In this document: positions 26,611-35,078 of the stretch, piece by piece
Layout: each line of letters starts with the position of its first letter
Position numbering within the stretch: the stretch's first letter is position 1
Assembly (NCBI GenBank): GCA_017960475.1
Contig: JAGCZH010000002.1
Location: forward strand, 1-55,481
Length of the DNA stretch: 55,481 nt
Direction of reading: 5' to 3'
DNA from: Bacteroidales bacterium
GTDB taxonomy: Bacteria > Bacteroidota > Bacteroidia > Bacteroidales > P3
Made by a program: the position numbers and the translations under genes
Notes under the pieces: model-generated
Told to the model about the DNA's origin: nothing
Seen by the model: the letters and a program-made list of their open reading frames with translations, nothing else
Database searches by the model: none

Positions 26611-28005
26611 ATGATGAAAAAAACAGATACAATATGCGCCATAAGCACCCCTGCAGGTATAGGCGGAATAGCGGTGATTCGCATTTCGGGAGACAAATCT
26701 AACAATATAGTAGGATTCTTCCTTACCGACAGCAAAGGGCACAAAGTCGAACTCAAAGACCATAAGGCAACATTCTGTCGCTTTATTGCCGATGGCAAGC
26801 TACAAGATGAGGTGGTGGCGACACTTTTCAAAGCACCACATTCCTACACAGGCGAAGAGGTCGTTGAGATATCCTGTCACGGTTCATTATACGTGCAACA
26901 GAAACTACTGCAATGCATTATCGACGCAGGGGCACGCATGGCCGAAGCTGGCGAATTCACATTAAGAGCCTTTCTGAACGGACAACTAAACCTTTCGCAG
27001 GCCGAAGCCGTAGCCGACCTCATAGAGTCACGATCCGAAGCCGCGCACACCCTTGCCATTAGCCAGATGCGAGGAGGTTACGCCAAGGAGCTTGAAGCCC
27101 TAAGGCAAGAATTGATAGATACCACCGCATTACTGGAATTGGAGCTGGACTTCAGTGAGGAAGACCTTGAATTTGTCAATCGACGCAAACTAAAAGAAAT
27201 GATTGACAAACTAATAGAAAAGACACAAGCACTTATAGGCTCATTCCAAGCCGGCAATGCTATCAAAAACGGAGTCCCTGTCGCCATCGCCGGACGTCCC
27301 AACACAGGCAAATCGACACTCCTTAACGCACTCGTAGGTGACGACCGCGCCATAGTGAGCGAGATAGCTGGCACTACACGCGACACTATTGAGGAGCGCT
27401 TTATAATTGACGGCATAGAGTTTCGCCTTATTGACACAGCAGGCATAAGAACTACCGACGACAGCATTGAGCAGGCTGGCATAGAGCGCTCATTCCGAGC
27501 TATGAGACAGTCTGCCATAACTCTTTACATCACAGATGTAGCAGCAACCGCTACTGATGATCAGTTATCGCAGGTGGTTGGTGATGAAGAGATAGTAAGA
27601 AAAGACATCATTCTTATAAAGAACAAAATAGACACATTATCCGATAAAAGAGACCTCCCCGCATTGACAACGACGACAATCGAAGGGAAAGAGCTTTCTA
27701 CCATTGCGTTGTCTGCGAAGGAAGGGTATAACATGGATAAATTGCGTAAGTTGCTTGTCGAGAAAGCACGTAAAGGATACGGTAAAGAGGATGTGCTACT
27801 AACCAACACACGCCACTATGAAGCCCTGACAAAAATGAGCAAAGCTCTCGAAGAGGTAAAAAAAGGAATGGACGTCGAGCTCACCCCAGATCTGCTGGTG
27901 ATAGACCTCCGCGACGCCCTGTACCATCTTGGCACCATCACAGGCAAAGTCGCCGCCGATGAAATTCTTTCGTCTGTCTTTAGTCGCTTCTGCATCGGAA
28001 AGTAA
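26611..28005 (+). CDS. mnmE: tRNA uridine-5-carboxymethylaminomethyl(34) synthesis GTPase MnmE
   Basis: With MnmG, MnmE modifies the wobble uridine of tRNAs that read split codon boxes. The 464-residue protein has an N-terminal folate-binding domain (ISTPAGIGGIAVIRISG; CHGSLYVQQ; GEFTLRAFLNGQLNLSQAEAV broken across helices). A central G domain follows (G1 GRPNTGKST, G3 DTAG, G4 NKID). The C-terminal FCIGK carries the essential cysteine. Start is ATG 26611 or the next codon. A cluster of palindromes follows the stop codon. Confidence 0.97.
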   Translation: MMKKTDTICAISTPAGIGGIAVIRISGDKSNNIVGFFLTDSKGHKVELKDHKATFCRFIADGKLQDEVVATLFKAPHSYTGEEVVEISCHGSLYVQQKLLQCIIDAGARMAEAGEFTLRAFLNGQLNLSQAEAVADLIESRSEAAHTLAISQMRGGYAKELEALRQELIDTTALLELELDFSEEDLEFVNRRKLKEMIDKLIEKTQALIGSFQAGNAIKNGVPVAIAGRPNTGKSTLLNALVGDDRAIVSEIAGTTRDTIEERFIIDGIEFRLIDTAGIRTTDDSIEQAGIERSFRAMRQSAITLYITDVAATATDDQLSQVVGDEEIVRKDIILIKNKIDTLSDKRDLPALTTTTIEGKELSTIALSAKEGYNMDKLRKLLVEKARKGYGKEDVLLTNTRHYEALTKMSKALEEVKKGMDVELTPDLLVIDLRDALYHLGTITGKVAADEILSSVFSRFCIGK

Positions 28006-28034
28006 TGAATAACGTTATTGGGGCATGAATAAAA

Positions 28035-28220
28035 GTCCCCAAAGGGGACGGCACATAACAGACGTGGGCGGCAGCCCACGGGAATGAAGCATAAAAAAAA
28101 TTGAGCCCCGTAGGGGCGGCACATTGATTATCAAACTTGTGCCATCCCCACAGGACTCTCTGTTTTTTGTACCATGGGCACACACCCACGACTATCTATT
28201 TCGTCCTTACTTGGGCGGTC
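28035..28220. repeat. Cluster of REP-like palindromes
   Basis: Three short perfect palindromes lie in a row: GTCCCC-AAA-GGGGAC (28035-28049), CGTGGGC-GGCA-GCCCACG (28063-28080) and GCCCC-GTA-GGGGC (28105-28117). The first and third are each followed by CGGCACAT. A related inverted version, GTGCCATCCCCACAGG, starts near 28140. They fill the gap between convergent mnmE and ackA and may also act as terminators. The style resembles REP elements mobilised by REP-associated transposases, but no such gene is in the window. Confidence 0.7.
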
Positions 28221-28230
28221 ACACCCATCG

Positions 28231-29430
28231 TTACTTTGCGGTAACCAGACGGTATGTGTCGCTAGCTATGACATACTCTTCGTCGGTTGTTACCACAACG
28301 GTGGCGACCTTTGAATCGGGTGTAGAGAGGATAACATCCTCGCCCATGGTCTTGTCGTTGAGTTCCAGGTCGACTTTTATGCCGAGGCATTCAAGACCTT
28401 CAAGGATAGGACGACGCATGAACCAGGCGTTCTCGCCGATACCACCGGTGAAGAGCAGCAGGTCGCATCCACCCATCTCTGCCATATATCCACCAATATA
28501 GCGTTTAACACGGAGAGCGAACATATCAAAAGCGTAAGTGGCTCTCTCGTCACCGGAATCACGGCCGGCGCGAATGTCACGCATATCCTGTTTGTCGCCG
28601 CTGATACCGATCAAACCACTCTGTTTGTAAAGCATTTTGGTGAGGGCCTTGCTGTCATAGCCTTGATCCATGAGATAAAGTAATACGCCTGGATCCACAT
28701 CACCGCAGCGACTACCCATAACGAGGCCTTCGAGGGCGGTCATACCCATAGTGGTGTCGAAGCTCTTGCCATGGTCGATGGCTGCGATAGAAGCACCACT
28801 ACCAAGGTGGCAGGAGATTATCTTAAGGTCGTTCCAGTCGCGGCCAATCATCTTGGCTGCCTTTTCGGCTACAAACTTGTGGCTGGTGCCGTGGAAACCG
28901 TAGCGACGTATTCCATATTTCTCGTACATCTCGTAGGGTAGACCATACAGGAATGTTTTGGGTGGCAGGGTGCTGTGGAAAGCAGTGTCGAAAACCACGG
29001 CTTGCGGAACGTTAGGAAGGACCTCACGCATAGCATAGATACCTGCCAGATTGCCAGGTGTGTGGAGTGGTGCCAAATGCTCGAGGCTCTTGATCTGCTC
29101 AACAACCTTGTCATTTACCAAGGCGCTGTCTTTGAAAATCTCACCGCCATGGGCAACACGGTTACCTACCGCGCCGATCTCTTTAAGATCCTTGATAACA
29201 CCTATTTTCTCATCAGTCAAAGCTTTGAGAACGATTTTGATACCTTCGGTGTGGTTGGGAATAGGCAGCTGCTCATAGTGTTTCTGTCCATTCCACTTAT
29301 GGGTAAACTCTCCCATATCCAAGCCGATACGTTCCAACAAACCTTTTGCCATCACCTGGGCATTGTTCGCCATATCTATCAACTGATATTTTATCGACGA
29401 ACTACCGCAATTAAGAACTAATATTTTCAT
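28231..29430 (-). CDS. ackA: Acetate kinase
   Basis: AckA interconverts acetyl phosphate plus ADP with acetate plus ATP, the last step of acetate-producing fermentation. The 399-residue protein carries the phosphate-binding NCGSSSIKYQL near the N-terminus, NRVAHGGEIF, DTAFHSTLP, GFHGTSHKFV and FTGGIGENAW. All catalytic motifs are intact. The partner pta is often adjacent in Bacteroidetes but is not next to it here. A TAATTTTG box lies 65 bp upstream. Confidence 0.97.
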   Translation of the reverse strand: MKILVLNCGSSSIKYQLIDMANNAQVMAKGLLERIGLDMGEFTHKWNGQKHYEQLPIPNHTEGIKIVLKALTDEKIGVIKDLKEIGAVGNRVAHGGEIFKDSALVNDKVVEQIKSLEHLAPLHTPGNLAGIYAMREVLPNVPQAVVFDTAFHSTLPPKTFLYGLPYEMYEKYGIRRYGFHGTSHKFVAEKAAKMIGRDWNDLKIISCHLGSGASIAAIDHGKSFDTTMGMTALEGLVMGSRCGDVDPGVLLYLMDQGYDSKALTKMLYKQSGLIGISGDKQDMRDIRAGRDSGDERATYAFDMFALRVKRYIGGYMAEMGGCDLLLFTGGIGENAWFMRRPILEGLECLGIKVDLELNDKTMGEDVILSTPDSKVATVVVTTDEEYVIASDTYRLVTAK

Positions 29431-29494
29431 ATTGACAATGTATTTATTTATAAATCTTTGTTTTACTAATCCACTCGTATTCGAGTTTGTTTTT

Positions 29495-29502
29495 CAAAAT
29501 TA
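29495..29502 (-). promoter_or_regulatory. -7 promoter box for ackA
   Basis: TAATTTTG on the minus strand fits TAnnTTTG, 65 bp upstream of the ackA ATG. No clear -33 element is visible. Confidence 0.45.
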
Positions 29503-29607
29503 CAAAAAAAAATTAAAAAAAATGGAAATGTAAAAAAAATTAACTTTTTCAGGAGGCATCAAGCTTGAAATAATGTGACAAAATTCTTGCCAAAATCTGT
29601 TTCTAAG

Positions 29608-29637
29608 TTTGTTTTTAATGAAAATTTTGTAAATTTG
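29608..29637 (+). promoter_or_regulatory. Promoter of the 689-residue EF-hand protein
   Basis: TTTG at 29608-29611 and TAAATTTG at 29630-29637 are 18 bp apart and 51 bp upstream of the ATG at 29688. Confidence 0.75.
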
Positions 29638-29687
29638 CATTTTGTGACATTATACAGATAATTTATAAACTACTAATAATAAACATC

Positions 29688-31757
29688 ATGGCAAGAAAGA
29701 GCATCCTTCCAGGCAAAGACAAAGGTCATGAATGGACTTTTGCCTCTATTGGCGGTGTAACCCGTGTAACTATTAATAATGGCGACGACATAGCGCATCT
29801 CGACGAGTTGGATCAGAAACTATGGACGGTGCTAAGCTGTCCTGTCAAAGGATTGGAATTCAACGAAGAGACTCTTCACCAGATGGATTTCGACAGCGAT
29901 GATAAAATCCATGTCAACGAAATCATCGCCACAGCCAAATGGATAACAGGTGCTGTGAAAAACGCCGACAACATCATCAATGGTGCCGACTCCATTGAGC
30001 TTGCCGAATTGAACGAGGCCGACGAGAACGGCGCTGCTATCATTGCCTCGGCAAAAAGGATTCTCGCCGGTCTAAAACTTGAAAAAAGCTCCATTTCACT
30101 TGATGATGTCGTCGAGGCCCTCAAGGCTTTTGACGAGAAAGTGAAAGCCAAAGACGACGCCACTGCCGCCACCGTGGATGAACGCCCATACGGCGACAAC
30201 ACCGACGACGCCATAGCCGCTGTCAACTCCATTAAAGATAAGGTGGCCGACTATTTTATGCGATGCAAACTCATCGCTTTCGACGAGTCCTGCTCTGAAG
30301 CCGTCGATGTCTCGGTAGAGAAAATTCAGGCCATCAGCGAGAAAAATCTCGCCACCTGCGCCGACCAGATTGCCGACTACCCCCTGGCTCGCCCCAACAA
30401 GGACATTAAACTGTTCCTCAACAACGGCATTAACCCCGCTTGGCAAGCCACTTTCGAGAAAGTTCGCACACTGACTATTTCCGCCGACTATCCCAACGTC
30501 GACGCCATAGATGAAGGCCAATGGAATGCCATCGTTGCCAAACTTGACGCTTATGTCGCCGGAATGGCTGACGACAAAAGCGCCAAGGTGGAATCCTTCG
30601 ACAAAGAGCTGGAGGAGGAAAACGCTGACATAAAGCTGGTGAACAAATTCCTGCTTATCTACCGCGACTTCTACAAACTACTTAAAAACTTTGTCGTCTT
30701 CTCCGATTTCTACACACGTGACAAAAACAAGCTGGCCGTTTTCCAATGCGGCCAACTTTACATTGACCAGCGTTGCTGCGACCTCTGCATCCGTGTCTCC
30801 GACATGTCGAAACATGCCGATATGGCTGGACAAAGCGGCATGTTCCTCATCTACTGCCATTGCACCTCGAAAGCCAAGGGGACGGAGATGGACATTGTGG
30901 CGGCTCTCACCGACGGCGATGTCGACGATTTGAGAGTAGGAAAGAACGCCATTTTCTATGACCGTAGCGGCCAGGACTGGGACGTAACAGTCACCAAGAT
31001 TGTCGACAACCCTGTGTCGGTGCGACAGGCATTCTGGGCACCATACAAGAAACTGTGGAAATTCATCACCGACAAAATCAATAAGAACGCCGCCGAGAAG
31101 GAATCGAAGCAGATGGACGACCTCACCGCCAAGGCTGACACCGCCACCGACAAGATAGCCGCCAAACCTGCCGATGGAGCCGCTGACGCTGCGGCAGCGG
31201 AAAAGAAAACTCCGTTCGACATCGCTAAGTTCGCTGGTATCTTTGCCGCCATCGGCTTGGCATTGGGCGCCATAGGTGCCGCTCTTGCCGGACTTGGCTC
31301 CTTTGTCTTTGCCAAATGGTATAATATCATACTGCTTGTCGCCGCCATCATCGTCATTGTCTCTGGACCTTCGATGTTTATCGCATGGTCTAAGTTGCGC
31401 AAACGCAACCTTGGCCCTGTTCTCAACGCCAACGGGTGGGCTATCAACGCTCAAGTTCGTATCAACACTGCCTTCGGCGCTACCCTCACAAGCCTCGCCA
31501 AATATCCTTTGGTAAAAATGCCTGACCCGTACGCCGACAAGAAAATGCCAGCATGGAAAAAATGGCTTATCACTCTCGTTGTACTTGGAGGTATCTTCTG
31601 CGCCCTCTATTTCACCAACACTCTGAAATACGTTGGCCTGCCATTCAAGAAAGAGCAACCTGCCGCTGTCGTCAAAGACACCATACCCCCTCAACAAGAC
31701 ACTGTATCGACAGCCATCAATCCGGCTCCTGCCGACACCGCAGACACAAAAGAATAA
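29688..31757 (+). CDS. Unrecognised 689-residue protein with EF-hand-like loop and C-terminal membrane helices
   Basis: I do not recognise a family for the whole protein. There is no signal peptide. Residues 67-78 (DFDSDDKIHVNE) fit the EF-hand calcium loop at positions 1, 3, 5, 8 and 12, though position 6 is Asp rather than Gly. Residues about 80-460 are acidic, helical and rich in Ala, Asp, Lys, with a Cys-rich stretch QRCCDLCIRVSD and CHCTSK near 360-400. An Ala/Lys/Asp linker (about 475-500) precedes two or three transmembrane helices at about 507-565 and one at 622-644. A Pro/Thr/Asp-rich tail closes it. It has its own strong promoter and terminator, so it is a single-gene unit. Confidence 0.8.
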   Translation: MARKSILPGKDKGHEWTFASIGGVTRVTINNGDDIAHLDELDQKLWTVLSCPVKGLEFNEETLHQMDFDSDDKIHVNEIIATAKWITGAVKNADNIINGADSIELAELNEADENGAAIIASAKRILAGLKLEKSSISLDDVVEALKAFDEKVKAKDDATAATVDERPYGDNTDDAIAAVNSIKDKVADYFMRCKLIAFDESCSEAVDVSVEKIQAISEKNLATCADQIADYPLARPNKDIKLFLNNGINPAWQATFEKVRTLTISADYPNVDAIDEGQWNAIVAKLDAYVAGMADDKSAKVESFDKELEEENADIKLVNKFLLIYRDFYKLLKNFVVFSDFYTRDKNKLAVFQCGQLYIDQRCCDLCIRVSDMSKHADMAGQSGMFLIYCHCTSKAKGTEMDIVAALTDGDVDDLRVGKNAIFYDRSGQDWDVTVTKIVDNPVSVRQAFWAPYKKLWKFITDKINKNAAEKESKQMDDLTAKADTATDKIAAKPADGAADAAAAEKKTPFDIAKFAGIFAAIGLALGAIGAALAGLGSFVFAKWYNIILLVAAIIVIVSGPSMFIAWSKLRKRNLGPVLNANGWAINAQVRINTAFGATLTSLAKYPLVKMPDPYADKKMPAWKKWLITLVVLGGIFCALYFTNTLKYVGLPFKKEQPAAVVKDTIPPQQDTVSTAINPAPADTADTKE

Positions 31758-31768
31758 TCAATATCAAC

Positions 31769-31812
31769 AACCCATTGGTAAACATTCATCCGTTCTCACC
31801 AATGGGTTTTAT
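31769..31812 (+). terminator. Terminator of the 689-residue gene
   Basis: AACCCATTGG and CCAATGGGTT form a perfect 10-bp stem followed by TTATT, 11 bp after the stop codon. Confidence 0.85.
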
Positions 31813-31870
31813 TGCTTTAGCAGCAAAAAAACATAGGGGAAATATATCAACATTTAAGTTATTGTATACT

Positions 31871-31898
31871 AACCCTGAGACATCTTTAAACGTTAAAC
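31871..31898 (+). repeat. GAGACATCTTTAAAC motif, copy A
   Basis: AACCCTGAGACATCTTTAAA followed by CGTTAAAC. The same motif recurs at 32041, 32242, 48281 and, more diverged, at 39305, 48171 and 49171. It directly precedes stem-loop repeat copy 2. Confidence 0.65.
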
Positions 31899-31901
31899 AA
31901 T

Positions 31902-32030
31902 GGGAAGTAATAAACGGAAGTTAATCTTCGATGGAAGTTAAAAAGGAAGTTATGCGCTGCGCTCAGGACAATACATATTCATTTGTCCACTTTTACTCCC
32001 ATTTTAACTCCCTCTTTTACTCCCACTTAA
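31902..32030. repeat. GGAAGT/ACTCCC stem-loop repeat, copy 2
   Basis: Nearly the same as the copy at 22940: four GGAAGT units, a GCGCTGCGC core, the GGACAA...TTGTCC hairpin and three ACTCCC units, ending TCCCACTTAATTTAAGTATT. It lies in the 533-bp gap between the EF-hand protein and the gltS-like gene, which otherwise holds only copy 3 and the TTTAAAC motifs. Confidence 0.88.
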
Positions 32031-32040
32031 TTTAAGTATT

Positions 32041-32085
32041 AACCCCGAGACATCTTTAAACTTTAATCGTTAAACCTTAAACTTT
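32041..32085 (+). repeat. GAGACATCTTTAAAC motif, copy B
   Basis: AACCCCGAGACATCTTTAAA is followed by CTTTAATCGTTAAACC-type tandem heptamer-like units. It lies between stem-loop repeat copies 2 and 3. Confidence 0.65.
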
Positions 32086-32101
32086 ATTTAAACGCAAACA
32101 A

Positions 32102-32230
32102 TGGGAAGTAATAAACGGAAGTTAATCTTCGATGGAAGTATAAAAGGAAGTTATGCGCTGCGCGCAGGACAATACATATTCATTTGTCCACTTTTACTTC
32201 CATTTTAACTCCCTCTTTTACTCCCACTTA
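32102..32230. repeat. GGAAGT/ACTCCC stem-loop repeat, copy 3
   Basis: Copy 2 and copy 3 share nearly every base over about 130 bp. Copy 3 has GTATAA where copies 1 and 2 have GTTAAA, which puts a stop codon in the frame found in the other two; this argues against coding. The GCGC core differs slightly among copies while keeping its palindrome. Confidence 0.88.
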
Positions 32231-32241
32231 ATTTAAGTATT

Positions 32242-32274
32242 AACCCCGAGACATCTTTAAACTTTAAACTTTAC
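32242..32274 (+). repeat. GAGACATCTTTAAAC motif, copy C
   Basis: AACCCCGAGACATCTTTAAA followed by CTTTAAACTTTAC, ending 17 bp before the ATG of the gltS-like gene. Here the motif would lie in the 5' leader or promoter. Confidence 0.65.
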
Positions 32275-32290
32275 TTAAAACAATATTACA

Positions 32291-33676
32291 ATGTCTTCTT
32301 TCGCCGATCTTTCAGCCTGGTCTTGGTTGATTCAATTATTTCTTATTGTCGCCGCTCTCCTTGTGGCCAATCTCATCAGGTGCAATGTACCTATCTTCCG
32401 TCGCAGTCTACTACCTTCAGCCCTCCTGGCGGGACTATTGATTCTCTGCCTTAAGCCCATCGGTGCCATATCCAACATTGTAGACCGACATGTTATGGAG
32501 GTCATCACATACCATGCCTTGGGTCTGGGTTTCGTGGCGATGGCTTTGAAAAACAAAAAGATCAAGAGCGCCACATCGACCATCAAGGTCATAGAGACAG
32601 GCGCCGTCACCGCCAGCACTTACATCATCCAAGGTCTTTGCGGTCTTCTCATCACCGTGCCTCTTTTCCTCTGGTGGAACAACCATGATTTCTTCTACTC
32701 ATCGGGACTTCTTCTCCCCATGGGCTATGGTCAGGGACCAGGACAAGCCCTCAATTTCGGCGTCACCTTCAGCGGATGGGCCGCCGACCAAGGCATAACT
32801 TTCCACGGCGCCGACTTGGGTCTAAGCATTGCGGCAACAGGTTTCATCGTAGGCAGCCTGGTAGGTGTTATCTACATGAACGTCCTGCGGCGCAAGGGCA
32901 AACTTAAAATCAACGATGGCACTTACGTGGAAAAATACACCCTCGAGGACTATGAGTCGGAAGGCGAGATTCCTCATTCCGAGTCTATAGACAAACTAAC
33001 CGTTCAACTTTGCCTGGTGTTGCTGGTCTACGCTTTGGTTTTCCTGCTGATGTATGGCATACAAAGATTAGATCTGGGCGACTTTGGAGTAAAAACTCTC
33101 AAACCATTGGTGTGGGGCTTCAACTTCCTTTGGGGCACTCTTCTGGGCGTGTTGGTGAAATGGATTATCGGCCGTCTACGTAAAAGCAATTTGATGCAAC
33201 GGGAATATATCAACAACTACACTCTCGACCGCATTGCAGGAACCTGCTTCGATTTCATGATTGTCGCCGGCACTGCCGCAATCGACTTTAACAATCTACG
33301 TTCTCTATGGCTGCCACTGATACTGATATGTCTCCTCGGTGCTTTCGTGACTTTTTGGTATGTGCTGCGCTGCTGCCGCAAACTATACCCCGACTATACT
33401 TACGAAGCTTTCTTCTCCATGTTCGGAATGCTCACCGGAACAGCATCCAACGGCATGATTCTTCTCCGCGAGATCGACCCTCGTTTCGAAACCCCTGCCG
33501 CCAACAACCTGGTCCTTCAGACAATACCGGCTTTGGCTTTCGGGTTTCCGGTATTGCTGTTAATGGGCTTCGCACCTCAAAGCCTTAACAACACCTACAT
33601 TTCTATAGGTTTGATGGTTGTCGCATTGGCTATATTCGCATTGTTTATCTTCCGCAAACCCAGAAAACAGCAATAA
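32291..33676 (+). CDS. Sodium/glutamate symporter-like membrane protein (GltS/ESS family)
   Basis: The 461-residue protein has about ten to twelve transmembrane helices in two inverted halves, as in the Na+:glutamate symporter family. The re-entrant loops carry GYGQGPGQALNFG (first half) and GMLTGTASNGMILLREIDP (second half), corresponding to the Gly-rich substrate loops of GltS. The loop sequences are not identical to classical GltS, so the substrate may differ. Residues 205-235 form an acidic cytoplasmic loop. An Omp85-like gene starts 26 bp downstream and is probably co-transcribed. Confidence 0.87.
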   Translation: MSSFADLSAWSWLIQLFLIVAALLVANLIRCNVPIFRRSLLPSALLAGLLILCLKPIGAISNIVDRHVMEVITYHALGLGFVAMALKNKKIKSATSTIKVIETGAVTASTYIIQGLCGLLITVPLFLWWNNHDFFYSSGLLLPMGYGQGPGQALNFGVTFSGWAADQGITFHGADLGLSIAATGFIVGSLVGVIYMNVLRRKGKLKINDGTYVEKYTLEDYESEGEIPHSESIDKLTVQLCLVLLVYALVFLLMYGIQRLDLGDFGVKTLKPLVWGFNFLWGTLLGVLVKWIIGRLRKSNLMQREYINNYTLDRIAGTCFDFMIVAGTAAIDFNNLRSLWLPLILICLLGAFVTFWYVLRCCRKLYPDYTYEAFFSMFGMLTGTASNGMILLREIDPRFETPAANNLVLQTIPALAFGFPVLLLMGFAPQSLNNTYISIGLMVVALAIFALFIFRKPRKQQ

Positions 33677-33702
33677 AAAAAACAATCAAAATCCATATCA
33701 CA

Positions 33703-35049
33703 ATGAAAAAAACACTATTTCTTTTGCTATGTATAGTATGCCTGTCTCTTGCCTCGGCACAAGACACTACTAAACATATTCGCACAGGCTGGAATTTCGG
33801 CGTCTTGCCTAGCGTGGCTTTCGATGCCGACCTCGGATTTCAATATGGCGCCCTAACCAATATCTATTATTTTGGCGACGGCTCCACATATCCGGATTAC
33901 CTGCACTCTTTTTATGCCGAAGCAGCATACACTACAAAACATTTCGGAATTTTCAGAACTTCATACGACTCAAAATACCTGATCCCCAACCATCGCCTAA
34001 GTGTCGACATCACTTATCTCCCCGACCAAATGTGCGACTTCTATGGTTTCAATGGTTACAACAGTTATTACAACCTTACCTACTCTGACCAAAATGACCC
34101 CGCCTACATCACGCGCGCCTTCTACAAGTACCGCCGAGACCTATTCCGCTTTAGCGCTGACCTACAAGGTGAAATAAAGAAACCTTGGTACTGGAACGCA
34201 GGACTCGGTCTACTCTATTTTGGGGTTGGACCTGTCAATATTGACCGTCTAAATAAATTCACACGTGATGAAGAGGATTATCTACCCGATACTGTAACGC
34301 TCTTCAGCCAATACGTATCTTTAGGTTTCATTAAGCCCAGCGAAGCCACCGGTGGCGCCCATCCTTACTTGCACGGTGGTGTCACCTTCGACACACGCGA
34401 TCGTCAACAAAATCCAAGACGAGGCATACACGCCGATGCTTTCTTCACATATTATGCCGGACTGGAATCAATGAGTTCTTTCAACAATGTGAAATTCAAT
34501 GCTGCCTGGCGGCATTATCTGCCCATTATCGCCAATCGACTAACTTTAGCTTACCGCGTTGGCACTCAACTCAACATAGCTGGCGAAAGTCCTTTCTATC
34601 TCAATACATACCTCAACCAACTCTACATGCAACGTGTTGTCTATGAAGGATTAGGTGGAGCAAACTCAGTGCGAGGCATCATGCGCAATCGTATCCTTGC
34701 CCCAGGCGTGGCTTTTGCAAACATAGAACTCCGCACACAACTATTCAGCTTTAAAGTCGGCAAAAACCTATTCTATATTGGGTTGAATCCTTTTGTTGAT
34801 GCTGGTATGGTGGTACAGCCTTACGAGGATGAAATTCATTTGCTTAATACAGCAAACCCAATTCTTAACGACATCAGTCCTTATGCAATAGATAGAGGAC
34901 TCTATGTGCCACACTTCGGTGGCGGCTGCGGATTAAAGGTGGCCATGAACGATAATTTTGTCCTCTCCGTCGACTGGGCAACAGCCTTCGACAAACAGGA
35001 CAACGGCAAGTTCAGCAACCTTTACATCAAAATGGGATACATGTTTTAA
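33703..35049 (+). CDS. Omp85-like outer-membrane beta-barrel protein
   Basis: The 448-residue protein has a Sec signal peptide (MKKTLFLLLCIVCLSLASA) and then aromatic-rich alternating strands throughout. The surface-antigen domain is identified by YLHGGVTFDTRD, the G-G-A-N-S-V-R-G loop (the conserved VRG motif of Omp85 barrels) and a C-terminal aromatic (GYMF). No POTRA domains are present, so it is a barrel-only member rather than BamA itself. Its role (protein or lipid passage) is unknown. It lies between the gltS-like gene and an SPFH protein, with gaps under 30 bp. Confidence 0.88.
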   Translation: MKKTLFLLLCIVCLSLASAQDTTKHIRTGWNFGVLPSVAFDADLGFQYGALTNIYYFGDGSTYPDYLHSFYAEAAYTTKHFGIFRTSYDSKYLIPNHRLSVDITYLPDQMCDFYGFNGYNSYYNLTYSDQNDPAYITRAFYKYRRDLFRFSADLQGEIKKPWYWNAGLGLLYFGVGPVNIDRLNKFTRDEEDYLPDTVTLFSQYVSLGFIKPSEATGGAHPYLHGGVTFDTRDRQQNPRRGIHADAFFTYYAGLESMSSFNNVKFNAAWRHYLPIIANRLTLAYRVGTQLNIAGESPFYLNTYLNQLYMQRVVYEGLGGANSVRGIMRNRILAPGVAFANIELRTQLFSFKVGKNLFYIGLNPFVDAGMVVQPYEDEIHLLNTANPILNDISPYAIDRGLYVPHFGGGCGLKVAMNDNFVLSVDWATAFDKQDNGKFSNLYIKMGYMF

Positions 35050-35078
35050 TACTTAATAAAAAAAACATTTAATATAAT

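Noticed and set aside
28124..28501. 125-codon plus-strand frame
   Set aside because: It overlaps the REP-like cluster and the ackA coding region on the opposite strand.
22940..32230. Possible CRISPR array
   Set aside because: There are only three long copies in two distant places, without regular spacers or cas genes.
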